The notes below the pieces were generated by a model. It searched no databases. It had not been told where the DNA came from and worked only from the letters and a program-made list of their open reading frames with translations. Of a stretch of DNA of 64,000 nt, positions 45,677 through 57,000 are shown piece by piece. The first letter of the stretch is position 1. Every line of letters starts with the position of its first letter. Source of the DNA: Bursaphelenchus xylophilus (lineage: Eukaryota; Nematoda; Chromadorea; Rhabditida; Aphelenchoididae); assembly GCA_904066235.2 (NCBI GenBank), contig CAJFCV020000005.1, positions 9,109,501 through 9,173,500 on the forward strand. Reading direction: 5' to 3'. The position numbers and the translations under genes are program-made.

Positions 45677-46249
45677 ATGATCTCGGACGCGGACTTGATG
45701 AAGGAATTTGTGACCGCATTCGGCGTCCCCACCCTGCCCAAGCCCAACCTTCTGGCCTACATGTCCGAAGCGGGCCGTAAAAAGCTTCCCCAACGCGACG
45801 TCTGCGAGATGTTGTTGAACATCCCGGCACGGAGGCCTGTCAGCCCGGTCCCACCCCTCTCACCGGCCCCATTGCTGCAAGTCACCGATCCCAGAGCCAT
45901 GATGAAGCCGCCCGCACCGATCGCACCCAGCGCAACCTCGGCTTCCCTTCAGAATCGACCCAATTCTCCGCATATGACATCCGCAAATGACTCGATGTAT
46001 TTCTCGCAGCAAGTCCCCTCAAATCCGTCGCCAATCCCCCAGCAAATCCCATCGAATTTCGGCCAATTCCAAGGACCTTCGGACCCCATAAGGAGACGGC
46101 AAAATTTCAACCCGACTCCCCCACAAATTCAACGAGAAGGAGCTTGGCAACACCCCAACACAACGTCGGCATGGGGCCCTCAGCCCACCAATTGGCAACA
46201 AACCAACTACGGACAACCCCCAAAACTCAATCATTATGTAAATTGTTAA
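45677..46249 (+). CDS. Proline/glutamine-rich protein, possible NELF-A C-terminal fragment
   Basis: A single exon from ATG 45677 encodes 190 residues. An acceptor at 45639-45640 lies 36 bases upstream and the frame is open back to it, so this could be a trans-spliced monocistron or a terminal exon. Residues 10-29 (FVTAFGVPTLPKPNLLAYM) resemble the conserved C-terminal motif I recall for animal NELF-A (F-x-T-A-x-x-V ... K ... L-L-[GA]-[FY]-M), ungapped over 19 positions. The rest is Pro/Gln/Asn-rich and low in recognisable domains, similar in composition to the end of the preceding NELF-A protein. I found no good splice donor in the last NELF-A exon, so I keep it as a separate gene. AATAAA is at 46331-46336. 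Confidence 0.6.
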   Translation: MISDADLMKEFVTAFGVPTLPKPNLLAYMSEAGRKKLPQRDVCEMLLNIPARRPVSPVPPLSPAPLLQVTDPRAMMKPPAPIAPSATSASLQNRPNSPHMTSANDSMYFSQQVPSNPSPIPQQIPSNFGQFQGPSDPIRRRQNFNPTPPQIQREGAWQHPNTTSAWGPQPTNWQQTNYGQPPKLNHYVNC

Positions 46250-46577
46250 TCAACGGGTATTATTTCAATAACTTATTGTCAACTTCGGAAATACGGGATC
46301 TTATGCAAATACGATTGTAAATTATTAACCAATAAAGATGCATTGTGTAGAAGATTGGAGTAATCTTGATGTGGGATAGAGGTGTGGGAGAGATTTTTGG
46401 GTTGGGTTGTAAAGAAACTCGGGCCCAGCTCGGATTTTTTTATTAATTTTTTTATAAAAAATCTTGATTTTTCATGAAAAAAATTAACTTTTGACTGTAG
46501 AGCAGCATAATTATTCTTTTATTCAAAAAAATACAATTAAACAGTTAGCAGTGGTTTTTTAGCAATCATTAATTTTT
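46250..46577. other. Convergent 3' flanks
   Basis: Plus-strand AATAAA at 46331-46336; minus-strand AATAAA (TTTATT at 46518-46523) for the ShKT gene; one variant of the GGGCGCAGCTCG motif near 46431. Confidence 0.5.
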
Positions 46578-47091
46578 TTAACACTTTCCACACGTCAAGG
46601 GGCACTCGACCGCCATGAAGCTTCGGTATGTCTGCAAAATACGAAGTTTAGGGTTGGTAAATTTTCGCACCCGGGTAACTCGGGCTCCGAAAAACGTGAA
46701 AATAAATCTCCATGTTTGGTATATAAATAGTTGCCGAGCCAACAAAATATCCACTTACATTATCTTCACAGAGATGTTTGCTCTTGGCACAGTCAGTTCC
46801 ACCGTCTCTGCAGCCGTTCATTCTGTTCCTGTTTTGGTCCAACTGGGAACTGTCAATCACGTTGTTAAAGTTATTGTTGATACTCCTGTAGTTGTCATTG
46901 TAATTGTAGTAGTCGCCATTCCGGTCGACATGCGCGCCATTGTTGCCTCTGGAGCGGTACTGATATCCATCCCAGTAAAAGTCGTTGACAACTCCGTAAT
47001 TGTTGCTCCCAGGGAAATTGTAAAAACGGCCTTGGCTAAGAACGCATTGAGTTAGAGCTGACAGAAGCACAAGTGTAACAACCGGCTTCAT
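46578..47091 (-). CDS. Small secreted ShKT-domain protein
   Basis: Minus-strand exons 47091-46759 and 46631-46578 encode 128 residues. A signal peptide (MKPVVTLVLLSALTQCVLS) is followed by an Asn/Tyr/Asp/Arg-rich stretch, then a C-terminal ShKT domain with six cysteines: from CRDGGTDC through LCEDN to CPLTCGKC. The intron falls inside the domain. ShKT domains are abundant in nematode secreted and cuticular proteins, often attached to enzymes; here the domain stands alone, so the molecular role is not predicted. A TATA box lies 45 bases upstream of the ATG. The ATG at 47091 is chosen over an in-frame TTG further up. Confidence 0.85.
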
Positions 47092-47133
47092 GGCGAACAA
47101 GTTGAATCCCTCAAAAGAAAGACCGCAGAGTCT

Positions 47134-47142
47134 CTATTTATA
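47134..47142 (-). promoter_or_regulatory. TATA box of the ShKT gene
   Basis: TATAAATAG on the minus strand, 43-51 bases upstream of the ATG at 47091. Confidence 0.55.
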
Positions 47143-47939
47143 GCCGATCAAACATACATTAAAGGCACACAAAAAGAGGAATTTAGCGATGCTGTCTCAA
47201 AAAAATGGTGACTTAATTCCGGAAAAAGTTTTTTTTTAATTTACTCAATTACGCATTAAACTACGCTTTCGTGGACGAAGCACACGTACCAGATCTATCA
47301 TAGGTCACAAATATTTCATATTTTTATAACACAACCAATTTTTTGGATGGAATTCTCTGATCTAGAAGACAAACATTACAATTAAACTCCATGATACATC
47401 CGTCGTGCTTTTTGTGACATTAAAATTGAACAACTGAAAAGGGAACTGTTCAAAATCCGATTTTTAAATTTCCAAAAATTCTTGTAGAATTTTCAAATTT
47501 TTTCCAGACCACAATGTAGACGTCATCCAGTCGGCATCACTTTTGTTACAGGGAATGTCCTACCGGATCCACGCAACGAATGGGCAAACAAACCAACCAT
47601 AATCCAAAGCCGAGGCAAACAATACCGGTAAAAGAGTTTCTTTGGCCTCTTCAAGTTGTTTATAATTCATTTTGACTACCATAGGCCGCAATTTGCCAAA
47701 TTGACGATTCCGAAAAAATCGTGGTAAACGTCAATATCATTCTTTCGGGAAAATAACGGCGGATCGTCGCAGCGAAGTGTCTCGCCTCGCCGCTGTCGCG
47801 CACCAAATCCCAAGCCGCCGTTTTTTTCCGACAGACCGGTATTACGCAATAAAATCGACAAAAATGCTTCTAAAAATCTTTATCACACTCAATAAATATT
47901 AACTGAGCAAGAAAGCCTCAAGATCCATCAAATATCATC
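47143..47939. other. Spacer between ShKT and EHD-like genes
   Basis: AT-rich, with short open frames only. Nothing recognised; no canonical poly-A signal for the minus-strand EHD-like gene is obvious. Confidence 0.35.
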
Positions 47940-50900
47940 TCATACGTTAGCCTTCATCCTCTTCTTTTCTTTGTTCTTCTTTTTCTTGTGATCTCCGTCT
48001 GATTGGACCTTCGAACTTTTATTCGATTTAGGCTTGCTATCCTTCTTTTTGTCCTTTATTTTCTCTTCACTTGATTCGGTTGACAATTGCGATGGGATAT
48101 GCACCGGAGCTTCGTTCACAGCCTTCACCAGGTCTTGGAAACAGGATTTTAGGGAGTCTGATGGCAGTTCGTCGTATTTCATCGCTGCTAGTGCTCTGAA
48201 GTTGAACTATTAGACAGTTTGAAGTTTGGAGGTGCAACTTGTAGGCGTCTTTTTCGGTAATTTCTAGGGCGCAGTCTGCCAAATGAAAAAGCACAAAAAA
48301 TTTGGAAATTTCAGATTTTGATGACTAAACAAGAAGGCAAACATGTTGTAGCGCGGGATTTTAGATTGTAAATTCCCTATAAAATTTGTTAAAAAACGTT
48401 TTAAAGCGTAAAAAAACCCAGTTTTTTGTCAAAAAATAGTTTCTTTTTTAAATTTTCATTTAATTTTTTTCTAACAAATACTCTCCTAAAAAATTAGAAG
48501 CAATATTCAGTCTCTACTAGCCCTGAAACTCACTTTGGAATGTCGTTTTCAATGAAATCATTGAGGTTTTTCATCAATTTCGGGTCTTCTTTTACCCAAT
48601 GTTTCTTGGTCGTTTCTAGGGCCGCTTTTCGATAGTCCTAAAAAAATTCTTTTTTATAACCAAACAAGGAGCTTACTTCCACATCAGGCAAATCAGCGGG
48701 CGCTTTTCTCTGTTTGATTCGAAATTCTGCAAACTTTTGTTTGACTCGGTCCGCGGCGAACATTTTCTGCATTCCCTTCTCATTGTCGGAAAATGACTGA
48801 AGATTGAAGAGTAAAATACGAGTTCAAAGAGTTCCTGACATGTTTTTGCACACTTGACGTATAAATTTATGATTAAAAAAGTAATCAGTAGCTTACAAAT
48901 CGGCCTCCCATCATAATTGTCATCAGACCGGCATGAGTCTTGACCAACTCGATTCTTTTGATCAGATCATTCACTTTTCGACTTGTACATCGACTGACAG
49001 TTAGTTGAATCTCGTGAAAAAGCTCCAGGTAGTCTTCTTTGAACGTGTTCATGATGCTTTTCTGAAAAAAATAAAAAAAAAATTTGATTTTTCGAAAAAA
49101 AATCCAGGAAAAAATAAATTCCGATCTTTTTAAAATAAGACAAACAGCAATTTTAGAAAATTGTAGCCCGAACTTTGCAAGGTGAGCCGAGATTTTCAAC
49201 AATCTGCGTAGTGGAGAGACAGTAAAATATTAAGAGGAATGGCCAAAGAAAAAAGGGCTGTAAACAGAAAAAATATTCTTTTTATCAGAAAACATTACAC
49301 TCCCGTCAACTTACATCCTTCAATTCCCTCGTAAACGAGCCAATATAAACTTTGGGGACCTCCGGAGTTTGGATGACTTTGCTCAATCCCCACATTAAAG
49401 CTCCGCGAACTCGAATCATCGATGCCTCATCGACCATGTCCGCTTTGTTTAGGACAATTCGAAGCTAAAATTCAGAAAAAATAAAAAAAAAATAAATAAA
49501 AATTTAAAATTTGAAAAAAAAAATATTTTTCCACTGAAAAAATCTGCAAATTCGTATTTTACCCGAAAAAAGTCCCAATTACCTTCTCTTCATTCCCTCT
49601 CAAACAATTGATCACTTGTTTCAATTCGTCCGAGATGTCCAATTTCGTCGTATCAAACATCAAAATGACCATATCCACCTTGTCGCAGAGGAACCGCACC
49701 ACTTGATTAAAACCGTACTGTCGTTTTGTTGTTTGCTCTTCTCCAGACAAGATTCCCGGGGTATCCAGGAAGCTCATATGCTTCAAAATTGGGGCATTTA
49801 AAGCTGCTCCTTGAAGGCGTGAGGAAAATGCGGAGCCGAAAATTTTTAGGGACTAAAGTACGAAGTAAAATTGAAAAAAAATACTCGGAAAAATTTTAAA
49901 ATTTACCTGAAACGGAAATCGGTTGTCCTCGGTCAACGTAAGGCCTTGGACAATATGCGGCTCTTTGCCATAATGAACAGCAACGAAACTGTCAGTAGTT
50001 GGCTCCGGGCCAATCGAAGCGCCAGGGTAGTCTTTATTGCAGAGGTATTTAATCATCGACGTCTTTCCCACGGAGTACTGGAAAGATGACGTAAATGTAA
50101 AAAGATGTAACTTTGTTAACAGGTTTTGAACAAATCACATCCATTTTCCCATCTCGAGAATGAACGGAATGTCATTCTTTTGGGTAAAAGTTCCTTATTC
50201 TGGCCACAACTCATATAATAATAACTTTGCGGAAACTGGTCAGAATTAGCCCAAATTTAGCGTGCGGGCTGAATTCATCGTTGTCAATGGCAGGACAGTG
50301 GATCTAGTTAGTGAGGTACCTTCTTTTTTACGTACCACCTTGCCCTTCAAAAACGGCTGCAGCCTGCGATTTTACACTTTATACGATGAAACCAGTCCGG
50401 AACTAAACTTATTGCCTCCGTGTAAAACTAAATGAGTCGTCATAGCCTTTGTAGGCAATTTTTAAACTATAGAGCTACTATAGTAATTCAGTGCCTGCTA
50501 GATCGAAGCCTTTTTTCCCAACTTTGGCTCCAAGCTTGGGCGCAGTTCGCAGAGTACCTTTGTCGTTGCCAGAATAAGGAATTTTGTCCTTTTTTTGCTC
50601 ACAGCAACGGTTCCCGTCTCTGTCCGTCTATGAAACTGTTTGTCATATTTTTTGACATTTTGATGTCATCAAATTTGGCCTACAATGTTTCCCATAGACG
50701 ACAGCAATACTCAAAATCGTCTTCGTAAGCTTTTCCCAAAACTCACCTGCCCCAAAAACATGATCACCGGGCTGGCCGCAAACTCGGCCTCGGCCAAAGG
50801 AGGCGAATGGAATCGCTCAAAGGAATGCCGCTTCTCCACTGGCACCACTTTGGCATTATAGCGCTCCATGAGCCATTTGATCACATTCTCCGAGTTTAAA

Positions 50901-51164
50901 TCTTCCTTATTCTAAAACGTCAAATAATATAACGAGTTTTAAGCTGTATTTTAACAACACATCGGCAGTATTTGCAAACTAAACTGTAGTTTTTTCAAAA
51001 AGTCATCAAAAAACCTCTGAAATAAGGTAAAATTGATGATTTTTCTTCAAAATTGATTGAAAAAATCCTCGTTTTGTGTAATTTTATGGCTTAATGGAAT
51101 AATGCTAATATCGTATTTATTTTTATTCAATAAAACTCACATTTTCCACCTTTCCCTTGCACAT
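47940..51164 (-). CDS. EHD-type dynamin-like ATPase lacking the EH domain
   Basis: Minus-strand exons 51164-51141, 50911-50747, 50077-49907, 49852-49583, 49464-49315, 49061-48897, 48796-48677, 48637-48534 and 48195-47940 join in frame to 474 residues. Motifs match the EHD/RME-1 family: RFHSPPLAEAEF before the G domain, P-loop GQYSVGKTS (62-70), IGPEPTTDSF, LDTPGILSGEEQ (D150), LNKAD (215-219) and RGALMWGLSK. EHD proteins bind ATP, oligomerise on membranes and act in endocytic recycling. Here the helical region ends in a Lys/Ser-rich tail (KDKKKDSKPKSNKSSK, KKKKNKEKKRMK) and there is no C-terminal EH domain, as in sarcalumenin-type relatives. No signal peptide is visible, so a cytosolic face is likely. 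The first exon is only eight codons and is the least certain part. Confidence 0.85.
49158..49250. repeat. Dispersed repeat, copy in EHD-like intron
   Basis: Shares GAGCCGAGATTTTCAACAAT and GGAGAGAC words with the arms of the inverted repeat at 52264-52625 and with a copy near 53760-53860. Confidence 0.45.
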
Positions 51165-52263
51165 TTCACCCGAAAATCGAAGAAGTTCTACCAACTTTTA
51201 GTCTTAAGAAGGGTAAAAAAGATCAACCGTTAACAAAAATTTGTACCGATTTGAATAGGAGAATGAATTTCACTTCCAAAAAAATTGATTGTCCTTTTGA
51301 TTCCGTCAAAAAACTTCTAAAAGAATAGAAACAATGGCTGTGTTCAAGCTTTTGGCCGTTTTTTGAAAAATTTTGCGATTTTTTTTGTACTTTTTGTAAT
51401 ATTTTTTATGACGTCATCTTTGGCAATCATCGTAAAGGCTTTCTGATTACTTTGTAATACTTTTTATGTCAATTTTAATCATGCTTTTTAAAATTTTTTG
51501 AAAAAATTGTCAAATTTATAGGGTTTTAACGATTTTTCATATTTTTCTATGGCCATATGTCTGTGGTGTGCGTTGGTTTCTCTTTTATTTGATGCTTGCT
51601 CTTTTCTAAATGTTATCGGACATTGATTTGATTTTCAAAATTGAATTTTAAAAGGCCTTTAGAGGGAAAATTTGGAGATTTTTTGCATTTTTGAGACCTT
51701 TTTGATGATTTTTCAATATTTCATATTGAAAAAGTGAAAATAATTAGGGTAATATGTTTTTGTACGAAGGCTCACATTGTACTCTATAAAATTCACTCAG
51801 TTTTTATTTAGTATTAGTCGATTAAACCTTGAATTTAATGGGATTTCCGTCCGGAAACGCCTCCCAAACATAACTGACCTTCGGCGGAATCCCCAAGGGA
51901 TTTCTCCCATTTGGAATCCCCAAATCTTTGGGCAATTTTTCACTCCCAAGAAAATGGGCCCGGCCATGGTCGGCGCGCAAATTCTCGCATAACTTTACTC
52001 ATGACTTTCCGAAAATTTCGGGACTTCATTTTTCGGGAAAATTTTGGGATTTTTAATAAAAAATGTCGTATTTTCGACTATTTTTGAGAGTAATATGGAG
52101 GGTATTAGGTCTCTGTAGAGTCTCTTGTTTTCCATAAAAAAAATATTAACAAAAATTACCCAAGCTTGGAAAGGGAAGACCAAGCCGCCATTTTTATGAT
52201 CCTAGCAAGAGAAGGGAAGTGCTGGAGATGCAAAGCTCAAAATTCTATCTTCTTTCTGTCCGT

Positions 52264-52625
52264 ACAATCTATCTAGGACGTACGTCAATTCCTCAAAGTT
52301 TCAGCCCTCTCTTGGCAGGCATAGCCGAGATATTCAACCATCTTTGCAGTTGAGAGATCACGGAAAATGAAGAGAGACGGTCAGAGAAGAAACTTTTTTT
52401 TGGCTATCAGTGAAAATTTGATTGGTTAGAATGGGTCTTTGTAGACATATTTCTCTAAATCACTTCTCTGACATAAAAAATACAGCCAAAAACATTTGTT
52501 TCTCCGGCCGTCTCTCTTCATTTTCTATAGTCTCTCGCATGTAAAAATTGTTGAATATCTCGGATATTCATGCAAAATGGGATCTAAAACTTTTAGTGAT
52601 TGATCTATGGACTAGGTAGGTCACA
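52264..52625. repeat. Inverted-repeat MITE-like element
   Basis: Left arm words GCCGAGATATTCAACCATC and GAAAATGAAGAGAGACGG recur as reverse complements in the right arm (CCGTCTCTCTTCATTTTC, GTTGAATATCTCGG). Arms are about 120 bp around a roughly 100-bp centre. Confidence 0.65.
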
Positions 52626-53756
52626 TTGGCTGAATGTATGGCTAATCTGAACATCGAGCCTTTAGAAATTCTTTCTTTAATTTCTAGGTGGCCTAAGGGG
52701 TTATGACTCCAAAAAATTGCCAAAAATGTTCCTCTGTCTACACGATACCCAAATTATTATTCAGGATCAAAGAGGCTTAAGAATTGTAACAATAAGGCTC
52801 ATTTTTTCAAGTGCCATAAAAATCCGACCCCACGAACTTTCGTTCGAAATTCTGCCCTACTTTCTAACAAACAAGCCAAAAAAAAGTCGGCGGGTAGTCT
52901 GTTTAGGAGTACAAATTGGAATGCAATTTATTCGAGTTCGAACTAACTCTTCCTTTTTTCATAAAACGCAAACAAAGCCCTTGAAAGCACTTGATGCGCA
53001 AATATTTGAAGTTTGATTAAAATTCCCATATATTTTTGGCCGCTGATAAAAAAAAGAGTAATAATTTTGAAAAAAATATATTTTTCAGCAATTTTTCCGG
53101 TGTTGTGATAAAATTTTTATCACGTTTTCAAAAGTTTCCACGTGTTTTTCGCCAAAAAATCTAAAAAAAGCCTTTATGATTGTAAAAAAATAAGCATGCC
53201 TAGGGGCAATAGTGAACTCATTGCTTCTCCTCGAATGGAAGTGTTCGGAAAAAGACCAAATTCCGAAAAAAGTGGGGGTGAAAAGAGCGACCCATGCGAA
53301 GACTTTAAGCAGGGGTCCGTTTTTGGGCTTTTTTGCGCGCAAATTTCTCCCCATTCTCGGTGCGGCCGCCCTCTCTTATTTTTTCCTGGACCTTCCCTCC
53401 GTTTCTGGCCACATTTCCCGTTTCCTCGAGGGCTTTTATTTTCGTGGGCCGCGCGTCTGCTGGACACGTTCCCAAGAAGATTTGGGGGGTTTTTTTGGAA
53501 AAATGGGGTGTTTTGGGTTAAACTTGAACTTTATTCCGTTTTTGAGGGATTTTATGGGAAAAGTGTTTATTTATCTAGTAAATTCAATGTGCATGCATAG
53601 TTAATTTTACAGAATTTGTTTGTAAAAAATCTAAAAAACCCGGTTTATTTACGTTTCTAGGGTTTTGTGAAAATTTCAACCCTCCCAAAAACCAACCGGT
53701 CGATTTTCCTAAAATTTTGCAAGCTGACTATAAATAGTCTATACATGAATCCCTAA

Positions 53757-53860
53757 AAATTTTAGCCCGCTCTTTGCAAGCGAAGCCGAGATTTTTAGCA
53801 ATCTTTTTTTTTGGGAGAGAGTAGGCAAAACAAAGAGAGTCAGCTAGACAAAAATTTGTT
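53757..53860. repeat. Solo arm of the 52264 repeat family
   Basis: Contains GCCCGCTCTTTGCAAGCG, AAGCCGAGATTTTTAGCAAT and GGGAGAGAGTAG, matching one arm of the element at 52264-52625. Confidence 0.45.
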
Positions 53861-54043
53861 TTTTCGAAATAACATTGTCAATTTCCCACAAGAAAAATTA
53901 GACTTTCCCCTAGAAAAAAAGACTCCAACTTACCATCAAAAATTTTCCCTTGGATTTTTTCATTATTGTGATTTTCCCTCCGGCTATTTGACATTTGGGT
54001 TCAATTTTCTTTTATATTTTTCCTTTAACAAATACTACCTTCC

Positions 54044-54058
54044 AGGATGACATATTGA
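54044..54058 (+). promoter_or_regulatory. Probable trans-splice acceptor and minimal uORF before rpm-1
   Basis: ACCTTCCAG ends at 54045, 31 bases before the rpm-1 ATG. The leader contains an upstream reading frame of three codons plus stop (ATGACATATTGA, 54047-54058), which could dampen translation if the leader is used as drawn. Confidence 0.45.
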
Positions 54059-54076
54059 TCTCATTACCTTTCCACT

Positions 54077-57000
54077 ATGGGCACTTTTCTTCGTCAACTC
54101 TCGTTGCAGCATCGTCAACGTGATGACGACCTACCCCTAATTGAGTCGGAGATTCTGGAACGAGCAAGTAGATGCAGTTCGTCGAGGAAGAACTCATTTG
54201 ACTCATCGTTCGCCGTTTTGAACACTCGAAACTCACAGATTAGGGACTTGTATACAAGATTGTTGATCAAACATTCGTTGGCAAGAGCTGCAGCGCATCC
54301 AGACGTCGCGGCGAAAGGAGCGGCCGTTCTGTTTACTGGAAATGCCGAGCCAAGTGAGATTGAGGGTGAGTAAAGCCAGAGGAGTTTTTTGCAAAATGTA
54401 TTTTGTTGTTTACGGACTAAAATTGTGCTAGGTCTGTTGGTGTTAGAATGACAACGCATTCAGCGGGTTTTTTGGGCTTTTTATGCAACCCTTCGGCAAG
54501 AAGTCGCTTTCCAGGCTCTTCTGCAGCCAGTACCACATGTTTTTGCAGTGTTTTTTTGTATACGGAACTGATCACATAAAGTAATTTTGATTAATTTCTT
54601 TCAGGATGTGTCCTCGCTTCAACCCCCACAACTGAGGTCATGGAAGCCTTCACCGAAGGCCTTCAAACCCTCAATCTAGTAGCTCCACCAAGCGGAAATG
54701 CGGCTCATTTCATCGCCAGAACCGCAGCGTTACGGTACATCCACCTTTTGGAAGACGAGATCCCAGCTGACAACGCTGATATTCCCGGACCTTCGAACCG
54801 CTTTCGCGACCCAATAGAAGCTGCTTTAAACGTCTCAGCGCTGGATACGGTAGCCGGCTGGGTTGAGGGGGACCAGCGGAATGTAAGTTCTACTTATAAC
54901 ACACTTTTTTGTATTACTTCATAGTCAAAAATGAAATAATATATTCTGTATTTTCAGAGGAACGAGACAGATCTCATAACAGTCGGTCTCAGTTCGACGT
55001 TTTCCGTCCTTCTGGAGCTCAATGAAAAAGACTCGGATCTTTGTGTTAGAGCGTTGCAATCCTTGTTGAATGTTTTGCAATACCTGCCACCAGAAAGCTT
55101 TGCCCATACAAGTCATGAGATGGTCAATCAAATGCATCTATCGTTGAGGCAGCTCAGACAGAAAGGTGAGCACAGAAATTGGGCCAAACCCTTCAAAAAT
55201 AATTTGTTTTTACTGAGTTTTCCATATAATTCAGGGAACGAACAAGTCTCCGAATACGCTACCGCCTGCATGTTAAGTCTATCAATAGCTTGTGGCACAC
55301 CAGAACTTTTGTTCGCAACGATCTCCACTTTGTTTTGCGATCACAAGGAGAGCGTTCCGTTCAATCAGCTTGACACAACGTTGAATCCATTGTCCCGCAA
55401 TTTCCAAAGGCTGGCGTTGACTGTGCAAAGGACGATTCAGCGAGGACCCGCAGCAATTGCATTGTAAGTCGCTACGTAATGGATCGGGAGGACTTAAAAA
55501 AGTTTTGTGGTTATAGAAAGATGGGCAATGCAAAAAAGTTTTTTGTCGCAATTTTGGAGCAAGTTCTAGGGCTAACCGCAGCACAATGGCCTGATAGTTT
55601 GGTTGCGGTTGCTACGTGTTAGCGTGGAATTTAAAGAGATCCTACGTAAATAGCATCTTTCAAAAGATGCTACGTACAGTGACGGACCTGATCCAGTGGC
55701 AAAAAACGTTCCATTTTGCATCCCGGAAGCATCAGAAATGTGGCAAAATGCTTCCCTCTCCAAGAGAAAAAACTTTGTTTTGAAGGTCGCGCGCTTTCCC
55801 TCACAAAACGAGCGGGCGTGCTTTTGAAATCGGAGTTTTTTCACTTGGAGAGGGAAGCATTTTGCCACATTTTTGATACTTCCCCGATGCAAAATGGTAC
55901 GTTTTTACCACTGGATTAAGTCCCCCATTGTAGACTGCTGACAGTATCGTTTGTTTGTTCAATCTTCAAAAAAGCAAAAGCTATAATGACGCAATTTTAC
56001 TAATCTATTCATAGCGAATATGAAAGCTCCGTCCTTCTGACAACTGATGAGACCTTATGAATACTATATAACACCAAAAATTCTTCCTAAACTTTATGTA
56101 TAACGTTGTTTAATAACCCCAATTCCAGAAATCCGAACCTCCAAAACTGGTGGCTTCGACCGTTGACCGAACACAACCAAATCTCCGAATTCGAGCTCGT
56201 CTATCCGGGCTGTCTCAGTCCATCCGACCATTTCACCGCCAATGATCTCAAGACCCCGCAAGGCTGCATCTGCTCGGATGGTCCTTACATCTACCTGCTC
56301 ACGGTCTACGGTCTCTTCAAAATGGGTACGGGGCTGGGCGAAACGCGCGGCGGCAAAGTTATGGCACACAATGATCTCATGAAGTACAGCAACGGGTCCT
56401 CGTTGATTTATTGCAACGAATCGCTGTACTTGCGACGCAGCCATTCAACCAGACTGTGGGTAATCGACCGGCTGACATTGCGAGAGATCGGGGAGATTAT
56501 GTTGTCGGCGACGTTGACGGAGGGATTACTGTACGCGGATGGAAGGCAGTTCTTCCATGCCGTGTTGGACTCACAATGGAACTTTATTGTGAGTTATTTT
56601 TTCGATGTATGCAGGGAAACTTTTGATAAAAAAGGATCTGAATGACAGTGAAATATTACAGTGGGGGACCTGATCCAGTGGCAAAAAACGTACCATTTTG
56701 CATCCGGGAAGTATCAAAAATATGACAAAATGCTTCCCTCTCCAAGTGAAAAAACACCGATTTCAAAAGCGCGCCCTTCACAACAAAGTCTTTTCACTTG
56801 TAGAAGGAATCATTTTGCCACATTTTTGATGCTACCTGGATGCAAAATAGTACGTTTTTTTGCCACTGGCTCGGGTCCTTCACTGTATAATACAAAATTT
56901 TCAGTCAATTCCCCTTGATGACACTTTTTCTCCCAGTGCCAGCAAGTCTCATCGAATTTCCTGTCGACTGATGGACATTGGTTATGCTGCTATGGGAGAT

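Larger units (their letters stand above)
51165..54043. other. Intergenic stretch between EHD-like and rpm-1 genes (divergent)
   Basis: Mostly AT-rich with several low-quality open frames on both strands near 53142-53604 in a locally GC-richer block; these have no recognisable motif and I do not call them. It contains the inverted repeat at 52264-52625 and a solo copy at about 53760-53860. Confidence 0.35.

Noticed and set aside
53142..53604. Open frames on both strands as a coding gene upstream of rpm-1
   Set aside because: Frames overlap on both strands, show low complexity and carry no recognisable motif or splice structure.
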